NCBI RefSeq assembly: GCF_016195855.1
Contig: NZ_JACPYU010000016.1
Location: 124,001-188,000 of the forward strand
Direction: 5' to 3'
DNA length: 64,000 nucleotides
Source of the DNA: Aquabacterium sp.
GTDB lineage: Bacteria; Pseudomonadota; Gammaproteobacteria; Burkholderiales; Burkholderiaceae_C
How positions within the stretch are numbered: the first letter of the stretch is position 1; every line of letters begins with the position of its first letter. The notes beneath the pieces are model-generated. The model worked only from the letters and a program-made list of their open reading frames with translations. It did not search any database and was not told where the DNA came from. Positions 8,665 to 18,848 of the stretch are shown here, one piece after another. The position numbers and the translations under genes were made by a program.

Positions 8665-10062
8665 ATGCTGATCACCGTGCTGGCGTTCATCTTGACCATC
8701 GGGGTACTGGTGGTCATCCATGAGTATGGGCATTACCGGGCCGCCGTGGCGTGCGATGTCAAGGTGTTGCGTTTCTCGGTGGGCTTTGGCCGCGTGCTGT
8801 GGTCGCGCGTGCGTGGTGAAACCGAGTTCGTGGTGTCGGCCTTGCCGCTGGGTGGCTACGTCAAGATGCTCGACGAGCGCGAAGGTGCCGTTGATCCCGC
8901 CGAGCTGCATCGCGCGTTCAATCGCAAGCCTTTGCCGCAGCGTGCGTTCGTGGTGGCCGCGGGCCCGCTGGCCAACCTCGCGCTGGCGGTGCTGCTGTAT
9001 GCCTGCGTGAACTGGGCGGGTGTGTCCGAGTTGCGCCCCTGGTTTGCGCAGCCCAAGGCTGACAGCCTGGCCGCGCAAGCCGGCCTGCAGTCGCGCGACG
9101 AAATCATCGCCTTGAAACCCGACGGCGCCGATGGGGGCGATGCCACCGAGTGGTACGCCGTGCGCTCCATGAATGATCTGCAATGGCGCCTGACCCAGCA
9201 TGCGCTCAAGGGGCAGGATCTGGTCTTGCGCGTGCAGTCGAAGGTGAAGGCTGATGAGCCTGCCGGTGGCGAACGCCTCTTGCATCTCAAGCTGAGCCAG
9301 ATCAGCGCCTCGGAGGTCGACGGCGAACTGATGAGCCGCATCGGCCTGACAGGCCCTTATGGCGAGCCCATCATCCGCACCGTGCTCGATGGCGGTGCCG
9401 CCCAGAAGGCGGGGCTGCGCAATGGTGACCGCGTGCTGGACGTCAACGGCCAGGCACCCACCGACGTCTCGCATCTGCTGCGCATCATCCGTCAGAGCCA
9501 GGACAAGGGGCAGGCCTTGCCCATGGACATGCGCATCGAGCGTAGCGGTCAGGTGTTGCAGCTGCACGTGCTGCCGGTGATGAAGCAGGTAGAGGGGCAG
9601 ATGCTGCCCCGCATCGACGCTGCGCTGGGTGGGCCGGCCGCCACGGTGACAGTGCGCTATGGCCTGCTCGATGGCATGCAGCGCGCCCTGGTCAAGACCT
9701 GGGATGTGTCGGTGCTGAGCCTGAACATGCTGGGCAAGATGCTGGTGGGGCAGGCTTCCCTGAAGAATCTGAGCGGGCCGCTGACCATTGCCGACTACGC
9801 AGGGCAGTCCGTGCGCCTGGGGTGGGCTTACTACGTGGGCTTCCTTGCGCTGGTCAGCGTCAGCCTGGGGGTGCTCAATTTGCTGCCGCTGCCGGTCCTC
9901 GATGGCGGACACCTCATGTATTATCTTTTCGAAGGTGTCACGGGCCGGCCCGTCTCTGAACGTTGGCTGGAGCGCCTACAACGTGGTGGCGTCGCCATCA
10001 TGCTGGTGATGATGTCACTGGCCCTTTACAACGACCTGGCGCGCCTGATGGGCGCGCACTGA
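8665..10062 (+). CDS. rseP: RIP site-2 protease RseP
   Basis: Inner-membrane zinc metalloprotease that cleaves anti-sigma factors within the membrane (RseA in E. coli) and signal-peptide remnants. The zinc motif HEYGH is in the first membrane segment (residues 18-22), and the third ligand region NLLPLPVLDGGHL is near the C-terminus. Two PDZ-like regions lie between (about 115-215 and 220-310). The 465 residues match the family. An AAGGAG site precedes the ATG. It lies just ahead of bamA, the usual envelope-stress and outer-membrane gene order. Confidence 0.95.
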   Translation: MLITVLAFILTIGVLVVIHEYGHYRAAVACDVKVLRFSVGFGRVLWSRVRGETEFVVSALPLGGYVKMLDEREGAVDPAELHRAFNRKPLPQRAFVVAAGPLANLALAVLLYACVNWAGVSELRPWFAQPKADSLAAQAGLQSRDEIIALKPDGADGGDATEWYAVRSMNDLQWRLTQHALKGQDLVLRVQSKVKADEPAGGERLLHLKLSQISASEVDGELMSRIGLTGPYGEPIIRTVLDGGAAQKAGLRNGDRVLDVNGQAPTDVSHLLRIIRQSQDKGQALPMDMRIERSGQVLQLHVLPVMKQVEGQMLPRIDAALGGPAATVTVRYGLLDGMQRALVKTWDVSVLSLNMLGKMLVGQASLKNLSGPLTIADYAGQSVRLGWAYYVGFLALVSVSLGVLNLLPLPVLDGGHLMYYLFEGVTGRPVSERWLERLQRGGVAIMLVMMSLALYNDLARLMGAH

Positions 10063-10073
10063 GTTATTTCCGC

Positions 10074-12377
10074 ATGCAAATTCCTTCCATGACTGCTGTC
10101 CGGTTCAAGCCGACCCTGCTCGCTGCCTTGCTGGCATCTTCCTTGTTCCAGGCTGCATGGGCTGTCGAGCCCTTCGTGCTCAAGGACATCCGTGTTGAAG
10201 GCCTTCAGCGTGCCGATGCCGGTACCGTGTTTGCCTCCCTGCCTTTCCGGGTGGGTGACACCTATACAGACGACAAGGGCGCTGCCGGTTTGCGCTCCCT
10301 GTTTGCCACCGGCCTGTTCAAGGACGTGCGCATCCAGATCGATGGCAACATCGTGGTGGTGGTCGTGGAAGAGCGCCCCGTGATCTCCCGCGTGGAGTTC
10401 GTGGGCACCAAGGAGTTCGACAAGGACAACCTGGTCAAGGCGCTGAAGGACGTCGGCATTGGCGAAGGTCAGCCTTTCGACCGTGCGCTGGCCGACCGCG
10501 CCGAGCAGGAGCTCAAGCGCCAGTACCTCACGCGCAGCCTGTACGGCGTCGAAGTGGTCACCACGATCACGCCCGCCGAGCGCAACCGCGTGAACGTGAC
10601 CTTCACCGTGACCGAAGGCGAAGTCACCAAGATCAAGAGCATCCGCATCACGGGCAACCAGGCTTTCTCGGAAGGCACCTTGCTGTCGCAGATGGACCTG
10701 ACCACGGGCGGCTACCTGACCTGGTACACCAAGTCCGACCAATACGCCCGCTCCAAGCTCAATGCCGACCTGGAGTCCATCAAGGCCTACTACCTCAACC
10801 GTGGTTACCTTGAATTCAAGATCGAGTCCACCCAGGTGGCGATCTCGCCTGACAAGCAGGACATCTCGATTGCGATCAACGTGACCGAAGGGCCGCGCTA
10901 CGTGATCACGGGCGTCAAGCTCGATGGCGATTACCTGGGCAAGGAAGAGACCTTCCGCAAGCTGATCACGATCAAGCCGGGCGAGGCCTACCGCGCCGAG
11001 GACGTGGCCTCGACCATCAAGGCCTTCACAGACCGCTTTGCCGCATTCGGCTATGCCTTTGCCAAGGTGGACTTCCGCCCCGAGCTGGACCGCGAAAAGG
11101 GCCAGGCCGTGGCCGTGCTGGTGGCGCAGCCGCAGCGTCGTGTCTACGTGCGCCGCGTCAATGTGGCCGGCAACTCCCGCACACGTGACGAAGTGATCCG
11201 CCGCGAGTTCCGCCAGTTCGAAGCGGCCTGGTACGACGGCCAGAAAATCAAGCTGTCGCGCGACCGCGTGGACCGTCTGGGCTACTTCAAGCAGGTCAAC
11301 ATCGAAACCACCGAGGTGCCCGGTACGGCCGACCAGGTTGACCTGACCCTCACGGTGGAAGAAAAGCCCACCGGCAACCTGATGCTGGGCGCGGGCTTCT
11401 CCAGCGCCGAGAAGTTCACGCTGACCGCATCGGTCAAGCAGGACAATGTGTTTGGTACCGGCAACTACCTGGGGGTGGAGCTCAACACCAGCAAGTACAA
11501 CCGCACCATCGTGGTCAGCACGGTGGACCCGTACTTCACGGACAACGGCATCTCGCGTTCCTACGACGTGTTCTACCGCACCTCGCGCCCCTTGAGCACG
11601 CAAGGTGGTGACTACGAGATCGTGACCCCGGGTGCCGCGGTGCGTTTTGGTGTGCCTTACACCGAGTTCGACACGGTGTTCTTCGGCGCCGGTGCCGAGC
11701 AGACCGCGATCCATGGCACCACGGGCTTGCCCGTGAGCTACCAGCTGCACCGCGAGATCTTTGGCGAGCGCAGCCTGTCCGTGCCCCTGACCGTGGGCTG
11801 GGCGCGTGACGCCCGTGACAGCACCATTGCCCCCACCAGCGGCCGCTACCAGCGCGTCAACCTGGAGTGGGGCGTGGCGGGTGATACGCGCTACCTGCGC
11901 AGTGACTACCAGTTCCAGCAATACCTGCCGCTGACCAACCGCTACACGCTGGGTTTCAACAGCGAGTTCGGCTACGGCACGGGCCTTTCTGGTAAACCCT
12001 ATCCCGTGTTCAAGAACTTCACCGGTGGCGGTCTGGGTACGGTGCGTGGCTTCGAGCAAGGCTCGCTGGGCCCCGTGGACATCGAAGGCGCCTACGTGGG
12101 CGGCAACAAGCGCATCAACCTCAATACCGAACTTTACGTGCCCTTCCCCGGCGCGGGCAATGACCGCACGCTGCGCTTGTTCGGTTATGTGGATGCAGGT
12201 AACGTCTGGGGTGAAAACGAAGCGGTGCGCTGGAAGGACTTCCGGGCATCGGCTGGTGTTGGTATCAGCTGGGTGTCGCCGGTCGGCCCGCTCAAGCTGA
12301 GCTACGGCAAGCCCTTCCGCTACCTCGATCAAGATAAAATCCAGAAACTCCAGTTCCAGATCGGCACGGCATTCTGA
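10074..12377 (+). CDS. bamA: Outer membrane protein assembly factor BamA
   Basis: Essential Omp85-family barrel that inserts outer-membrane proteins. The sequence shows a signal peptide (cleavage likely after AAWA, near residue 27), five POTRA repeats (about 28-350) and a C-terminal barrel with the conserved VRGFEQGSLGP motif. The protein ends in Phe (QFQIGTAF), as expected for an outer-membrane barrel. The start is either ATG 10074 or ATG 10089; neither has a strong ribosome site, so 10074 is used here. It lies 11 bases after rseP and 2 bases before skp. Confidence 0.95.
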   Translation: MQIPSMTAVRFKPTLLAALLASSLFQAAWAVEPFVLKDIRVEGLQRADAGTVFASLPFRVGDTYTDDKGAAGLRSLFATGLFKDVRIQIDGNIVVVVVEERPVISRVEFVGTKEFDKDNLVKALKDVGIGEGQPFDRALADRAEQELKRQYLTRSLYGVEVVTTITPAERNRVNVTFTVTEGEVTKIKSIRITGNQAFSEGTLLSQMDLTTGGYLTWYTKSDQYARSKLNADLESIKAYYLNRGYLEFKIESTQVAISPDKQDISIAINVTEGPRYVITGVKLDGDYLGKEETFRKLITIKPGEAYRAEDVASTIKAFTDRFAAFGYAFAKVDFRPELDREKGQAVAVLVAQPQRRVYVRRVNVAGNSRTRDEVIRREFRQFEAAWYDGQKIKLSRDRVDRLGYFKQVNIETTEVPGTADQVDLTLTVEEKPTGNLMLGAGFSSAEKFTLTASVKQDNVFGTGNYLGVELNTSKYNRTIVVSTVDPYFTDNGISRSYDVFYRTSRPLSTQGGDYEIVTPGAAVRFGVPYTEFDTVFFGAGAEQTAIHGTTGLPVSYQLHREIFGERSLSVPLTVGWARDARDSTIAPTSGRYQRVNLEWGVAGDTRYLRSDYQFQQYLPLTNRYTLGFNSEFGYGTGLSGKPYPVFKNFTGGGLGTVRGFEQGSLGPVDIEGAYVGGNKRINLNTELYVPFPGAGNDRTLRLFGYVDAGNVWGENEAVRWKDFRASAGVGISWVSPVGPLKLSYGKPFRYLDQDKIQKLQFQIGTAF

Positions 12378-12379
12378 TC

Positions 12380-12889
12380 ATGAAATCGATTCTCAAGACA
12401 CTGCTCGCCAGCGCCATGCTCATGGGCGCGGTGGCTGTTCACAGTCAGGAACTCAAGATCGGTTTTGTGAACCTGGATCGCGTCTTGCGTGACGCGGTGC
12501 CGGCCAAAGCCGCGCAGACCAAGCTCGAGGCGGAGTTCAACCGCCGCGAGAAGGAGTTGGGTGAGACCGAGTCCCGTCTCAAGAGCGCGTCCGATCGCTT
12601 CGAAAAGGATGCCCCGACGCTGGGTGAAGGCGAGCGCGTTCGCCGCCAGCGTGACCTGGTGGACCAGGACCGCGAACTGCAGCGCAAGCGCCGCGAGTTC
12701 CAGGAAGACCTCAACCAGCGCAAGAACGAAGAGCTGTCCAGCGTGCTGGACCGCGCCAACCGCGTGGTCAAGCAGATTTTCGACCAGGAAAAGTTCGACC
12801 TGATCCTTCAGGAAGCCGTGTTTGCCGGCCCGCGCGTGGACATCACTGACAAGGTCATCAAGGCCTTGAATGGCGGATCGAGCAAGTGA
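12380..12889 (+). CDS. skp: Periplasmic OmpH/Skp-family chaperone
   Basis: Holds unfolded outer-membrane proteins in the periplasm and works with BamA. The 169-residue protein has a signal peptide (about residues 1-22, ending AVHS-Q), the start motif [15 protein letters not shown] and a long charged coiled-coil region (about 45-130) rich in Glu, Arg and Lys. The length is normal. The TGA stop overlaps the GTG start of lpxD by 4 bases (GTGA). Confidence 0.92.
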   Translation: MKSILKTLLASAMLMGAVAVHSQELKIGFVNLDRVLRDAVPAKAAQTKLEAEFNRREKELGETESRLKSASDRFEKDAPTLGEGERVRRQRDLVDQDRELQRKRREFQEDLNQRKNEELSSVLDRANRVVKQIFDQEKFDLILQEAVFAGPRVDITDKVIKALNGGSSK

Positions 12890-13974
12890 GCGGCTCCTCG
12901 TCAGCGCCTGACACGATTTCTTCTGCTGACCGTGCCGCGCCCCGCCTGACCACCACGCTGGGGCAGCTCGTGGATGCGCTGGGCGGCGAGTTGCACGGTG
13001 ACCGCGAGACGGTCATCCAGAACATCGGCCCGCTTGACACGGACCGTGGCGCTGCGATTTCCTTCCTCTCCAACCCGAAGTACCGCAGCCAGTTGCTGAC
13101 GACGAAGGCGGCGTGCGTCATCGTGAGCGCCGCAGCGCAGGACGAGGCCGTGGCCCGTGGCGCGGCGATCGTCACGGACGACCCCTATCTGTACTTTGCG
13201 CGCCTGACGCAGTGGTGGGCGCAACGTGTGCGGCCTCGCCCGGCGGCCGGCGTGCACCCCTCGGCGGTGGTGGACCCCAGCGCCGTACTGGGGCAGGGCG
13301 TGAGCATTGGCCCTCTGGCAATCATCGAGGCCGGTGCCGTGATCGGTGATGAGGTGATCATCGGCCCGCATTGCGTGGTCGGCGAGCGCGCCCGCGTGGG
13401 TGCACAGACGCGCCTGGCGGCCCATGTCACGCTGGGTTTTGACTGCGTGGTCGGCCAGCGCTGCATCTTCCACAGCGGCGTGGTCATTGGCGCAGATGGT
13501 TTTGGTTTCGCCCCCAACAAGGGCACCTGGGAAAAGATCGAGCAGCTCGGTGCCGTGCGCATTGGCGACGACGTCGAACTGGGCGCCAATACCTGCGTGG
13601 ACCGTGGCGCCATCGAGGACACTGTCATCGAAAAGGGCGTCAAGCTCGACAACCTGGTCCAGATCGCGCACAACGTCCACATCGGCGAGCATTCGGCCAT
13701 GGCCGGCTGCGTGGGTGTGGCCGGCAGCGCGCACATCGGTGCACATTGCACGGTGGGTGGCGCTGGCATGATCCTGGGGCACCTGACCCTGGCGGACAAT
13801 GTGCACGTGTCCTCCGGCACGCTGATTTCGCGCTCCATCAACAAGCCCGGCGTCTACAGCGGGGTCTTCCCATTCGACGAGAACGCATCCTGGGAGAAGA
13901 ACGCGGCCACGCTGCGCCAGCTCCATGCCCTGCGTGATCGCATCCGTACCCTAGAGAAACAGATCAAATCGTGA
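12886..13974 (+). CDS. lpxD: UDP-3-O-acylglucosamine N-acyltransferase
   Basis: Third step of lipid A synthesis: adds the second 3-hydroxyacyl chain, from acyl-ACP, to UDP-3-O-acylglucosamine. The 362-residue protein has the N-terminal uridine-binding domain ([17 protein letters not shown] near residue 20), a left-handed beta-helix of hexapeptide repeats (about 110-310) and the catalytic-histidine region [14 protein letters not shown]. The start is a GTG within the 4-base overlap with skp. The gene also overlaps fabZ. Confidence 0.95.
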   Translation: MSGSSSAPDTISSADRAAPRLTTTLGQLVDALGGELHGDRETVIQNIGPLDTDRGAAISFLSNPKYRSQLLTTKAACVIVSAAAQDEAVARGAAIVTDDPYLYFARLTQWWAQRVRPRPAAGVHPSAVVDPSAVLGQGVSIGPLAIIEAGAVIGDEVIIGPHCVVGERARVGAQTRLAAHVTLGFDCVVGQRCIFHSGVVIGADGFGFAPNKGTWEKIEQLGAVRIGDDVELGANTCVDRGAIEDTVIEKGVKLDNLVQIAHNVHIGEHSAMAGCVGVAGSAHIGAHCTVGGAGMILGHLTLADNVHVSSGTLISRSINKPGVYSGVFPFDENASWEKNAATLRQLHALRDRIRTLEKQIKS

Positions 13975-14411
13975 TGGACATCCACAAGATCCTCGACAAG
14001 CTCCCGCACCGTTATCCCTTCCTGATGGTGGACCGTGTGCTGGAAATCGAAAAGAACGTGCGGATCCGCGCCTTGAAGAACGTGACCATCAACGAGCCGT
14101 TCTTCCAGGGCCATTTCCCCACGCGCCCGGTGATGCCGGGTGTGCTGATGCTCGAAGCCCTGGCGCAGGCCGCTGCCTTGCTGGCTTTTGATGCGATGGG
14201 CGAGGGCGCCGATGAAAACTCGGTGTACTACTTCGTCGGCATCGATGGTGCGCGTTTCAAGCGCCCCGTGGAGCCCGGTGACCAGCTGATCCTGGACGTG
14301 CAGATGGACCGCAACAAGGCCGGCATCTACAAGTTCAACGCCCAGGCCTTCGTGGGTGAGGAGCTCGCCGTGTCTGCGCAGATCATGTGCACTGTGCGCA
14401 AGGTGGCCTGA
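13974..14411 (+). CDS. fabZ: 3-hydroxyacyl-[ACP] dehydratase FabZ
   Basis: Dehydrates 3-hydroxyacyl-ACP in fatty acid synthesis and competes with lipid A synthesis for the same substrate. The 145-residue hotdog-fold protein opens [20 protein letters not shown]. It carries the active-site His in [20 protein letters not shown] (near residue 50), with Glu in the following helix. The ATG at 13974 shares one base with the lpxD stop; a GTG three bases earlier is also possible. It sits between lpxD and lpxA, the classic order. Confidence 0.96.
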   Translation: MDIHKILDKLPHRYPFLMVDRVLEIEKNVRIRALKNVTINEPFFQGHFPTRPVMPGVLMLEALAQAAALLAFDAMGEGADENSVYYFVGIDGARFKRPVEPGDQLILDVQMDRNKAGIYKFNAQAFVGEELAVSAQIMCTVRKVA

Positions 14412-14418
14412 TTCCGTC

Positions 14419-15207
14419 ATGGCAAGCATCCATCCAACGGCCCTTGTTGACCCGCAGGCCAAGCTGGCCGATTCCGTGTCGGTGGGCCCTTACGCCCTCA
14501 TTGGGCCCCATGTCAGCATCGGTGAAGGCAGCACGGTTGGCGCGCATTGCGTGATCGAGGGCCACACCACGATCGGGCGCGACAACCGCATCTTCCAGTT
14601 CGCCTCACTGGGGGCCGCCCCGCAGGACAAGAAGTACGCGGGCGAACCCACCCAACTGATCATCGGCGACCGCAACACCATCCGCGAGTTCACGACCTTC
14701 AACACCGGCACAGTGCAGGACAAGGGCGTCACGCAGATTGGCGACGACAACTGGATCATGGCTTATGTGCATGTGGCGCATGACTGCGTCATCGGCAACG
14801 ACAACGTGATCGCCAACTCCGTGCAGTTTGCCGGCCACGTGACCGTGGGCAACCACACCCTGATCGGTGGCATCAGCGGCGTGCACCAGTTCGTGCGCAT
14901 CGGTGATTTCGCCATGGTGGGCTTCCAGACCCGCCTGTCGCAAGACCTGCCGCCCTTCGTGCAAGCAGCCGGCAACCCGGCTCAGGCTCAGAACGTGCAC
15001 CAGGAAGGCCCTCGCCGCCGCGGTTATTCGGCTGAGCGTCTGAGCACGCTCAAGCAGATGTACAAGCTGCTGTACCGCAAGGGCCTGACCCTGGAGGCCT
15101 CCAAGGCCGAGATTGCAGCCTTGCGTGGCCAAGTGCCTGAGGCGGACGCCGACATCGACATGATGTTGGGCTTCCTGGCTGACGCTTCGCGCGGCATCGT
15201 GCGTTGA
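14419..15207 (+). CDS. lpxA: Acyl-[ACP]-UDP-N-acetylglucosamine O-acyltransferase
   Basis: First step of lipid A synthesis, moving a 3-hydroxyacyl chain to the 3-OH of UDP-GlcNAc. The 262-residue protein starts [20 protein letters not shown] and is built of hexapeptide repeats. The catalytic-His region reads [14 protein letters not shown], and [11 protein letters not shown] begins the C-terminal helical domain. The ATG at 14419 fits the family; earlier in-frame codons belong to the fabZ end. Confidence 0.96.
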   Translation: MASIHPTALVDPQAKLADSVSVGPYALIGPHVSIGEGSTVGAHCVIEGHTTIGRDNRIFQFASLGAAPQDKKYAGEPTQLIIGDRNTIREFTTFNTGTVQDKGVTQIGDDNWIMAYVHVAHDCVIGNDNVIANSVQFAGHVTVGNHTLIGGISGVHQFVRIGDFAMVGFQTRLSQDLPPFVQAAGNPAQAQNVHQEGPRRRGYSAERLSTLKQMYKLLYRKGLTLEASKAEIAALRGQVPEADADIDMMLGFLADASRGIVR

Positions 15208-15212
15208 GCGGC

Positions 15213-16361
15213 ATGACGACCGGTCCGCGTGTGGCCATGGTGGCCGGCGAAACCTCCGGCGACCTGCTGGCGGGCTTGCTGCTGGGTGGCATGCGCGCAC
15301 GCTGGCCTGATCTGACGGCCTCCGGCATCGGCGGCCCGAAGATGGCGGCACACGGCTTCCAGGCCCATTGGCCCTACGAGAAGCTGGCCGTGCACGGCTT
15401 CAACCTGGAAGTGCTGAGGCGCTTTCGCGAGATCTGGGGCATCCGTGAGCAACTGGCGGCGCGCCTGTTGCAGGAGCGTCCAGACGTGTTCATTGGTGTG
15501 GACGCGCCTGACTTCAACCTCGGGCTGGAAGCGCGGCTGAAAGCCCAGGGCGTCAAGACCGTGCACTTCGTCAGCCCCTCCATCTGGGCATGGCGAGGCG
15601 GGCGCATCAACAAGATCCACCGTTCGGTGGACCACATGCTGTGCCTGTTCCCCTTCGAGCCCAAGCTCTATCAGGACAAGGGCATTGCGGCCACTTATGT
15701 GGGGCACCCGCTGGCCGATACCATCCCGCTGGAGGTGCCGCGTGAAGCGGCCCGTGCCAAGCTGGCGCTGGGGGCCGATGTCCAGGTGGTGGCTGTGCTG
15801 CCCGGCAGCCGTGGTGGCGAGATCCGCCACATCGCGCCGACCTTCCTGCAAACGGTGGCCCGCCTGAGCCAGCAGCGGCCTGATCTGCGCTTCCTGCTGC
15901 CCATCGTGCCCGGCATGCGCGCCCTGGTCGAGCCCATGGTGGCCGAACATGCGCCCAAGGCCGCCTTGACCTTGCTGGACGGGCAGTCACACGAGGCGTT
16001 GGCCGCTTGCGACGTCACCCTCATTGCCAGTGGCACGGCCACGCTCGAGGCGGCCCTGTTCAAGCGGCCCATGGTGATCGCATACAAGATCAGTGCGCTA
16101 AGCTGGCCCATCATGAAGCGCATGGCCTACCTGCCCTGGGTGGGGCTGCCCAATATCCTGTTGTCTGACTTCGTCGTCCCCGAGCGCCTGCAACATGAGG
16201 CCAACCCCGAGCAACTGGCTTCGGATGTCCTGGCCTGGCTGGACCAGCCCGCTCGTGCCCAGTCGGTGCAGCAACGTTTCCTCGAACTCCATCACACCCT
16301 GAGGCGAGACACCGCCCGGGCCGCCAGCGATGCCATCGCCCAAGTCCTCGAAAGCCGTTAA
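15213..16361 (+). CDS. lpxB: Lipid-A-disaccharide synthase
   Basis: GT19-family glycosyltransferase joining lipid X and UDP-2,3-diacylglucosamine into the lipid A disaccharide at the inner membrane. The 382-residue protein has [19 protein letters not shown] near the N-terminus, the [18 protein letters not shown] segment and the C-terminal [20 protein letters not shown] signature. The start could be ATG 15213 or TTG 15204; the latter overlaps the lpxA stop. The 3' end overlaps rnhB by 32 bases, so translation is probably coupled. Confidence 0.95.
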   Translation: MTTGPRVAMVAGETSGDLLAGLLLGGMRARWPDLTASGIGGPKMAAHGFQAHWPYEKLAVHGFNLEVLRRFREIWGIREQLAARLLQERPDVFIGVDAPDFNLGLEARLKAQGVKTVHFVSPSIWAWRGGRINKIHRSVDHMLCLFPFEPKLYQDKGIAATYVGHPLADTIPLEVPREAARAKLALGADVQVVAVLPGSRGGEIRHIAPTFLQTVARLSQQRPDLRFLLPIVPGMRALVEPMVAEHAPKAALTLLDGQSHEALAACDVTLIASGTATLEAALFKRPMVIAYKISALSWPIMKRMAYLPWVGLPNILLSDFVVPERLQHEANPEQLASDVLAWLDQPARAQSVQQRFLELHHTLRRDTARAASDAIAQVLESR

Positions 16362-17034
16362 GGCGACCAAGGCCGCGTCCTCGCGCGGTGAACCCCTGCT
16401 GCCACAACAGCTTGACCTGTTGTGGCCAGCCGACTCGGCGGGTTTGCTCGCCGGTGTGGACGAAGCCGGTCGCGGCCCTCTGGCAGGCCCCGTGGTGGCC
16501 GCCGCCGTGATCCTGGACGACGAGCAGCCCATCACCGGCCTGGCGGACTCCAAGAAGCTCACCGCACGCCAGCGCGAGCGCCTGTACGACGAAATCCGGG
16601 CCAAGGCACTGTGCTGCTGCATCGCCGAGGCCACGGTCGAGGAAATCGATGCCATCAACATCCTGCAGGCCACGATGCTGGCCATGCGCAGGGCCGTGGA
16701 GGGTTTGCGCCTCAAGCCCGCGATGGTGCAGGTAGACGGCAACCGGGTGCCGGTGCTCAATGTGCCGGCACAGGCCATTGTCAAGGGCGACTCGAAAGTG
16801 CAGGCGATTTCTGCGGCATCCATCCTGGCCAAGGTGCACCGTGACCGCTTGTGCGTACAGTTGCACGAGGCCTACCCGCACTACGGTTTTGACGCCCACA
16901 AGGGCTACCCGACGGCAGACCACGTGGCCGCGCTGCGCCTGCATGGCGCGACCCCGGCGCACCGCCGCAGCTTCGGGCCCGTGAAGGTGGCCCTGGGGCT
17001 GGCACCTGACCCTTCCCTGATTCAGCCTCGCTGA
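16330..17034 (+). CDS. rnhB: Ribonuclease HII
   Basis: Endonuclease that removes single ribonucleotides and RNA from RNA-DNA hybrids. The type 2 RNase H signature [20 protein letters not shown] begins near residue 40, with the catalytic DE pair. The later [16 protein letters not shown] and [20 protein letters not shown] motifs are present, as is the C-terminal [13 protein letters not shown]. The first 35 or so residues are a variable, basic extension. The gene begins inside lpxB, as is common in Burkholderiales. Confidence 0.94.
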   Translation: MPSPKSSKAVKATKAASSRGEPLLPQQLDLLWPADSAGLLAGVDEAGRGPLAGPVVAAAVILDDEQPITGLADSKKLTARQRERLYDEIRAKALCCCIAEATVEEIDAINILQATMLAMRRAVEGLRLKPAMVQVDGNRVPVLNVPAQAIVKGDSKVQAISAASILAKVHRDRLCVQLHEAYPHYGFDAHKGYPTADHVAALRLHGATPAHRRSFGPVKVALGLAPDPSLIQPR

Positions 17035-17064
17035 CCCCTGCGCCACTTCGATGGCCTGATTTTG

Positions 17065-17892
17065 ATGAGCACCACCCAACTGATCACCTCGCGCGACAAC
17101 CCGCTGGTGCAGCGTCTGCGCAAGCACGCGCAAGATCCGTCTGCCTACCGCAAGCTGGGCGAAGTCTGGCTGGAAGGCGATCACCTGTGCTCGGCCTGTC
17201 TGGCCCGTGGCGTGCCCGTGGCGCTGGCGGTGATCGCCGACACGGCCTGGCTGGGCGAGCACGGCATGGCCGCTGGTCACGACGAACTGGCACGCAAGCT
17301 GAGCGAGCTGGCCCGCCGGGCCGACAAGGTCGTGGTGGTGCCGCAAGCACTGTGGAAGGTCTTCAGCGGCCTGGAGTCGCATGCGCACCTGGGTTTCCTG
17401 CTGTCCCGCCCCGAGGGGGATGCGGCGGGCTCGGGCATCCGTTCCGGTTTGCGTTCGGTGGTGCTGGACCGTGTTCAGGACGCAGGCAATGTCGGCAGCA
17501 TCCTGCGCAGCGCGTCGGCCATGGGGTTCGAGCAAGTGGTGGCGCTCAAGGGCACGGCCGCCCTGTGGTCGCCCAAGGTCTTGCGCGCCGGCATGGGGGC
17601 GCACTTTGCGCTGCATCTGGTGGAGCAGGTGGTGGCGGACGATCTGGCCGCGCTGGCTGTGCCGATGGTGGCCACCAGCTCGCATACCGATCAACTGCTG
17701 CCCACGGCGCCGCTGCCCGATCCTTGTGCCTGGGTGCTGGGGCACGAAGGGCAGGGCGTGGCCGAAGCCGTCATGGCCCGCTGTGCGCTGAAGGTGGCCA
17801 TTCCGCAGCCGGGTGGGGAAGAGTCGCTCAACGTGGCAGCCGCCGCAGCGGTGTGCCTGTATGAGTCCCTGCGCCGTCGTCAGCCGGCCTGA
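17065..17892 (+). CDS. TrmH/SpoU-family RNA 2'-O-methyltransferase
   Basis: SPOUT-fold methyltransferase that probably methylates a ribose in rRNA or tRNA using S-adenosylmethionine. The N-terminal substrate-binding region begins LITSRDNPLVQRLRKHAQDP. The three SpoU motifs are visible: LDRVQDAGNVGSILRSA (near residue 135), WVLGHEGQGVAEAVM and IPQPGGEESLNVAAAAAV at the C-terminus, which form the knot. The exact target cannot be read from sequence; an RlmB-like role is possible. It follows rnhB by 30 bases in the same direction. Confidence 0.88.
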   Translation: MSTTQLITSRDNPLVQRLRKHAQDPSAYRKLGEVWLEGDHLCSACLARGVPVALAVIADTAWLGEHGMAAGHDELARKLSELARRADKVVVVPQALWKVFSGLESHAHLGFLLSRPEGDAAGSGIRSGLRSVVLDRVQDAGNVGSILRSASAMGFEQVVALKGTAALWSPKVLRAGMGAHFALHLVEQVVADDLAALAVPMVATSSHTDQLLPTAPLPDPCAWVLGHEGQGVAEAVMARCALKVAIPQPGGEESLNVAAAAAVCLYESLRRRQPA

Positions 17893-17997
17893 GCCTGGCG
17901 GAACTTTGCTCGTTTTCACAGGCTGAAATTGCAGTTGAAAAGACCCTGGCTCGCCCGCAGATAAGGGGCAAGGCGCTTGGGGTTGACATAAGCCGCC

Positions 17998-18003
17998 TAC
18001 AAT
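17998..18003 (+). promoter_or_regulatory. Possible -10 element for the BI-1 family gene
   Basis: TACAAT, about 80 bases before the start codon. A TTGACA lies only 9 bases upstream, too close to serve as its -35. TTGGGG at 15 bases is the nearest alternative, so the promoter call is tentative. Confidence 0.3.
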
Positions 18004-18084
18004 CACCGCGGAACCTCAGCCCCATTGGCTGGCCCCAAGGAGGGGCAGTCTGGCCTGACTCCTTTTGCGTTTTCCGGAGGAAAC

Positions 18085-18780
18085 ATGGAACGTTCGTTGA
18101 AGCCCCTTGATGTTGTGTATGGCTCTTCGCTGGGCGTGGACCGTCAGCGGGTGCTGCGCAATACCTATGCCTTGCTGGCTTTGTCGATGCTGCCCACGGT
18201 GCTGGGCGCCTGGCTGGGTGTGGCAACTGGTTTCAGCTTTTTCGCTGGCAGCCCCCTTATCAGCTTCGTCGTGTTCATGGCTGTGGCCTTTGGCTTCTTC
18301 TTCGCCATTGAGAAGTTCAAGAACTCTGGCCTGGGCGTGCTGCTCCTGCTGGGTTTCACCTTCTTCATGGGCCTGATGTTGTCCCGTCTGGTTGGTTTTG
18401 CTTTGGGCATGTCCAATGGCGCCAGCCTGGTGGCCACCGCGTTTGGTGGTACGGCCGTGGTCTTCACGGGCATGGCCGCCATGGCCAGCACCATGAAGCG
18501 CGACGTGTCCAGCCTGGGCAAGTGGCTGTTCATGGGCATGATCGTGATCCTGGTGGCGGGCGTGGCCAATATCTGGCTGCAACTGCCGGCGCTGCATCTG
18601 GCCATCTCGGCCATGGCCGTGGCGGTCTTCTCTGCTTTCATCCTTTATGACATCAAGCGCGTGCTGGATGGCGGCGAGACCAACTACGTGACGGCAACCC
18701 TGGCCATCTACCTGGACGTCTACAACGTGTTCTCGTCTCTGCTGCAATTGCTGATGGCACTGGGCGGCAGCGACGACTGA
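18085..18780 (+). CDS. Bax inhibitor-1/YccA family membrane protein
   Basis: Small polytopic inner-membrane protein; family members have seven membrane segments and some act as pH-sensitive calcium leak channels or FtsH-associated modulators. In this 231-residue product seven hydrophobic stretches can be seen between residues 25 and 228. The last one follows ILYDIKRVLDGGETNYVTAT, which contains conserved Asp residues of the family. A strong CCGGAGG ribosome site 5 bases before the ATG fixes the start. It is a single gene between an RNA methyltransferase and trxC. No specific function can be assigned. Confidence 0.88.
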   Translation: MERSLKPLDVVYGSSLGVDRQRVLRNTYALLALSMLPTVLGAWLGVATGFSFFAGSPLISFVVFMAVAFGFFFAIEKFKNSGLGVLLLLGFTFFMGLMLSRLVGFALGMSNGASLVATAFGGTAVVFTGMAAMASTMKRDVSSLGKWLFMGMIVILVAGVANIWLQLPALHLAISAMAVAVFSAFILYDIKRVLDGGETNYVTATLAIYLDVYNVFSSLLQLLMALGGSDD

Positions 18781-18814
18781 TCTCGCGCCTCTTGAATTGG
18801 CGTGAGTTGATACG

Positions 18815-18848
18815 ACATGGGGTATAGCTCTCTCGGAGAACCCCATGT
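18815..18848 (+). promoter_or_regulatory. Inverted repeat enclosing the trxC ribosome site and start codon
   Basis: Perfect 8-bp arms ACATGGGG (18815-18822) and CCCCATGT (18841-18848). The second arm contains the trxC ATG (18845), and the 18-base loop holds the GGAGAA ribosome site. As RNA, this could fold to hide the start codon. Confidence 0.45.

Noticed and set aside
10026..12332. 768-codon open frame opposite bamA
   Set aside because: Antisense shadow; rich in His, Gly and Ala, without a domain or ribosome site.
17983..18003. TTGACA followed by TACAAT as a full promoter
   Set aside because: Only 9 bases separate them; a -35/-10 pair needs about 17.
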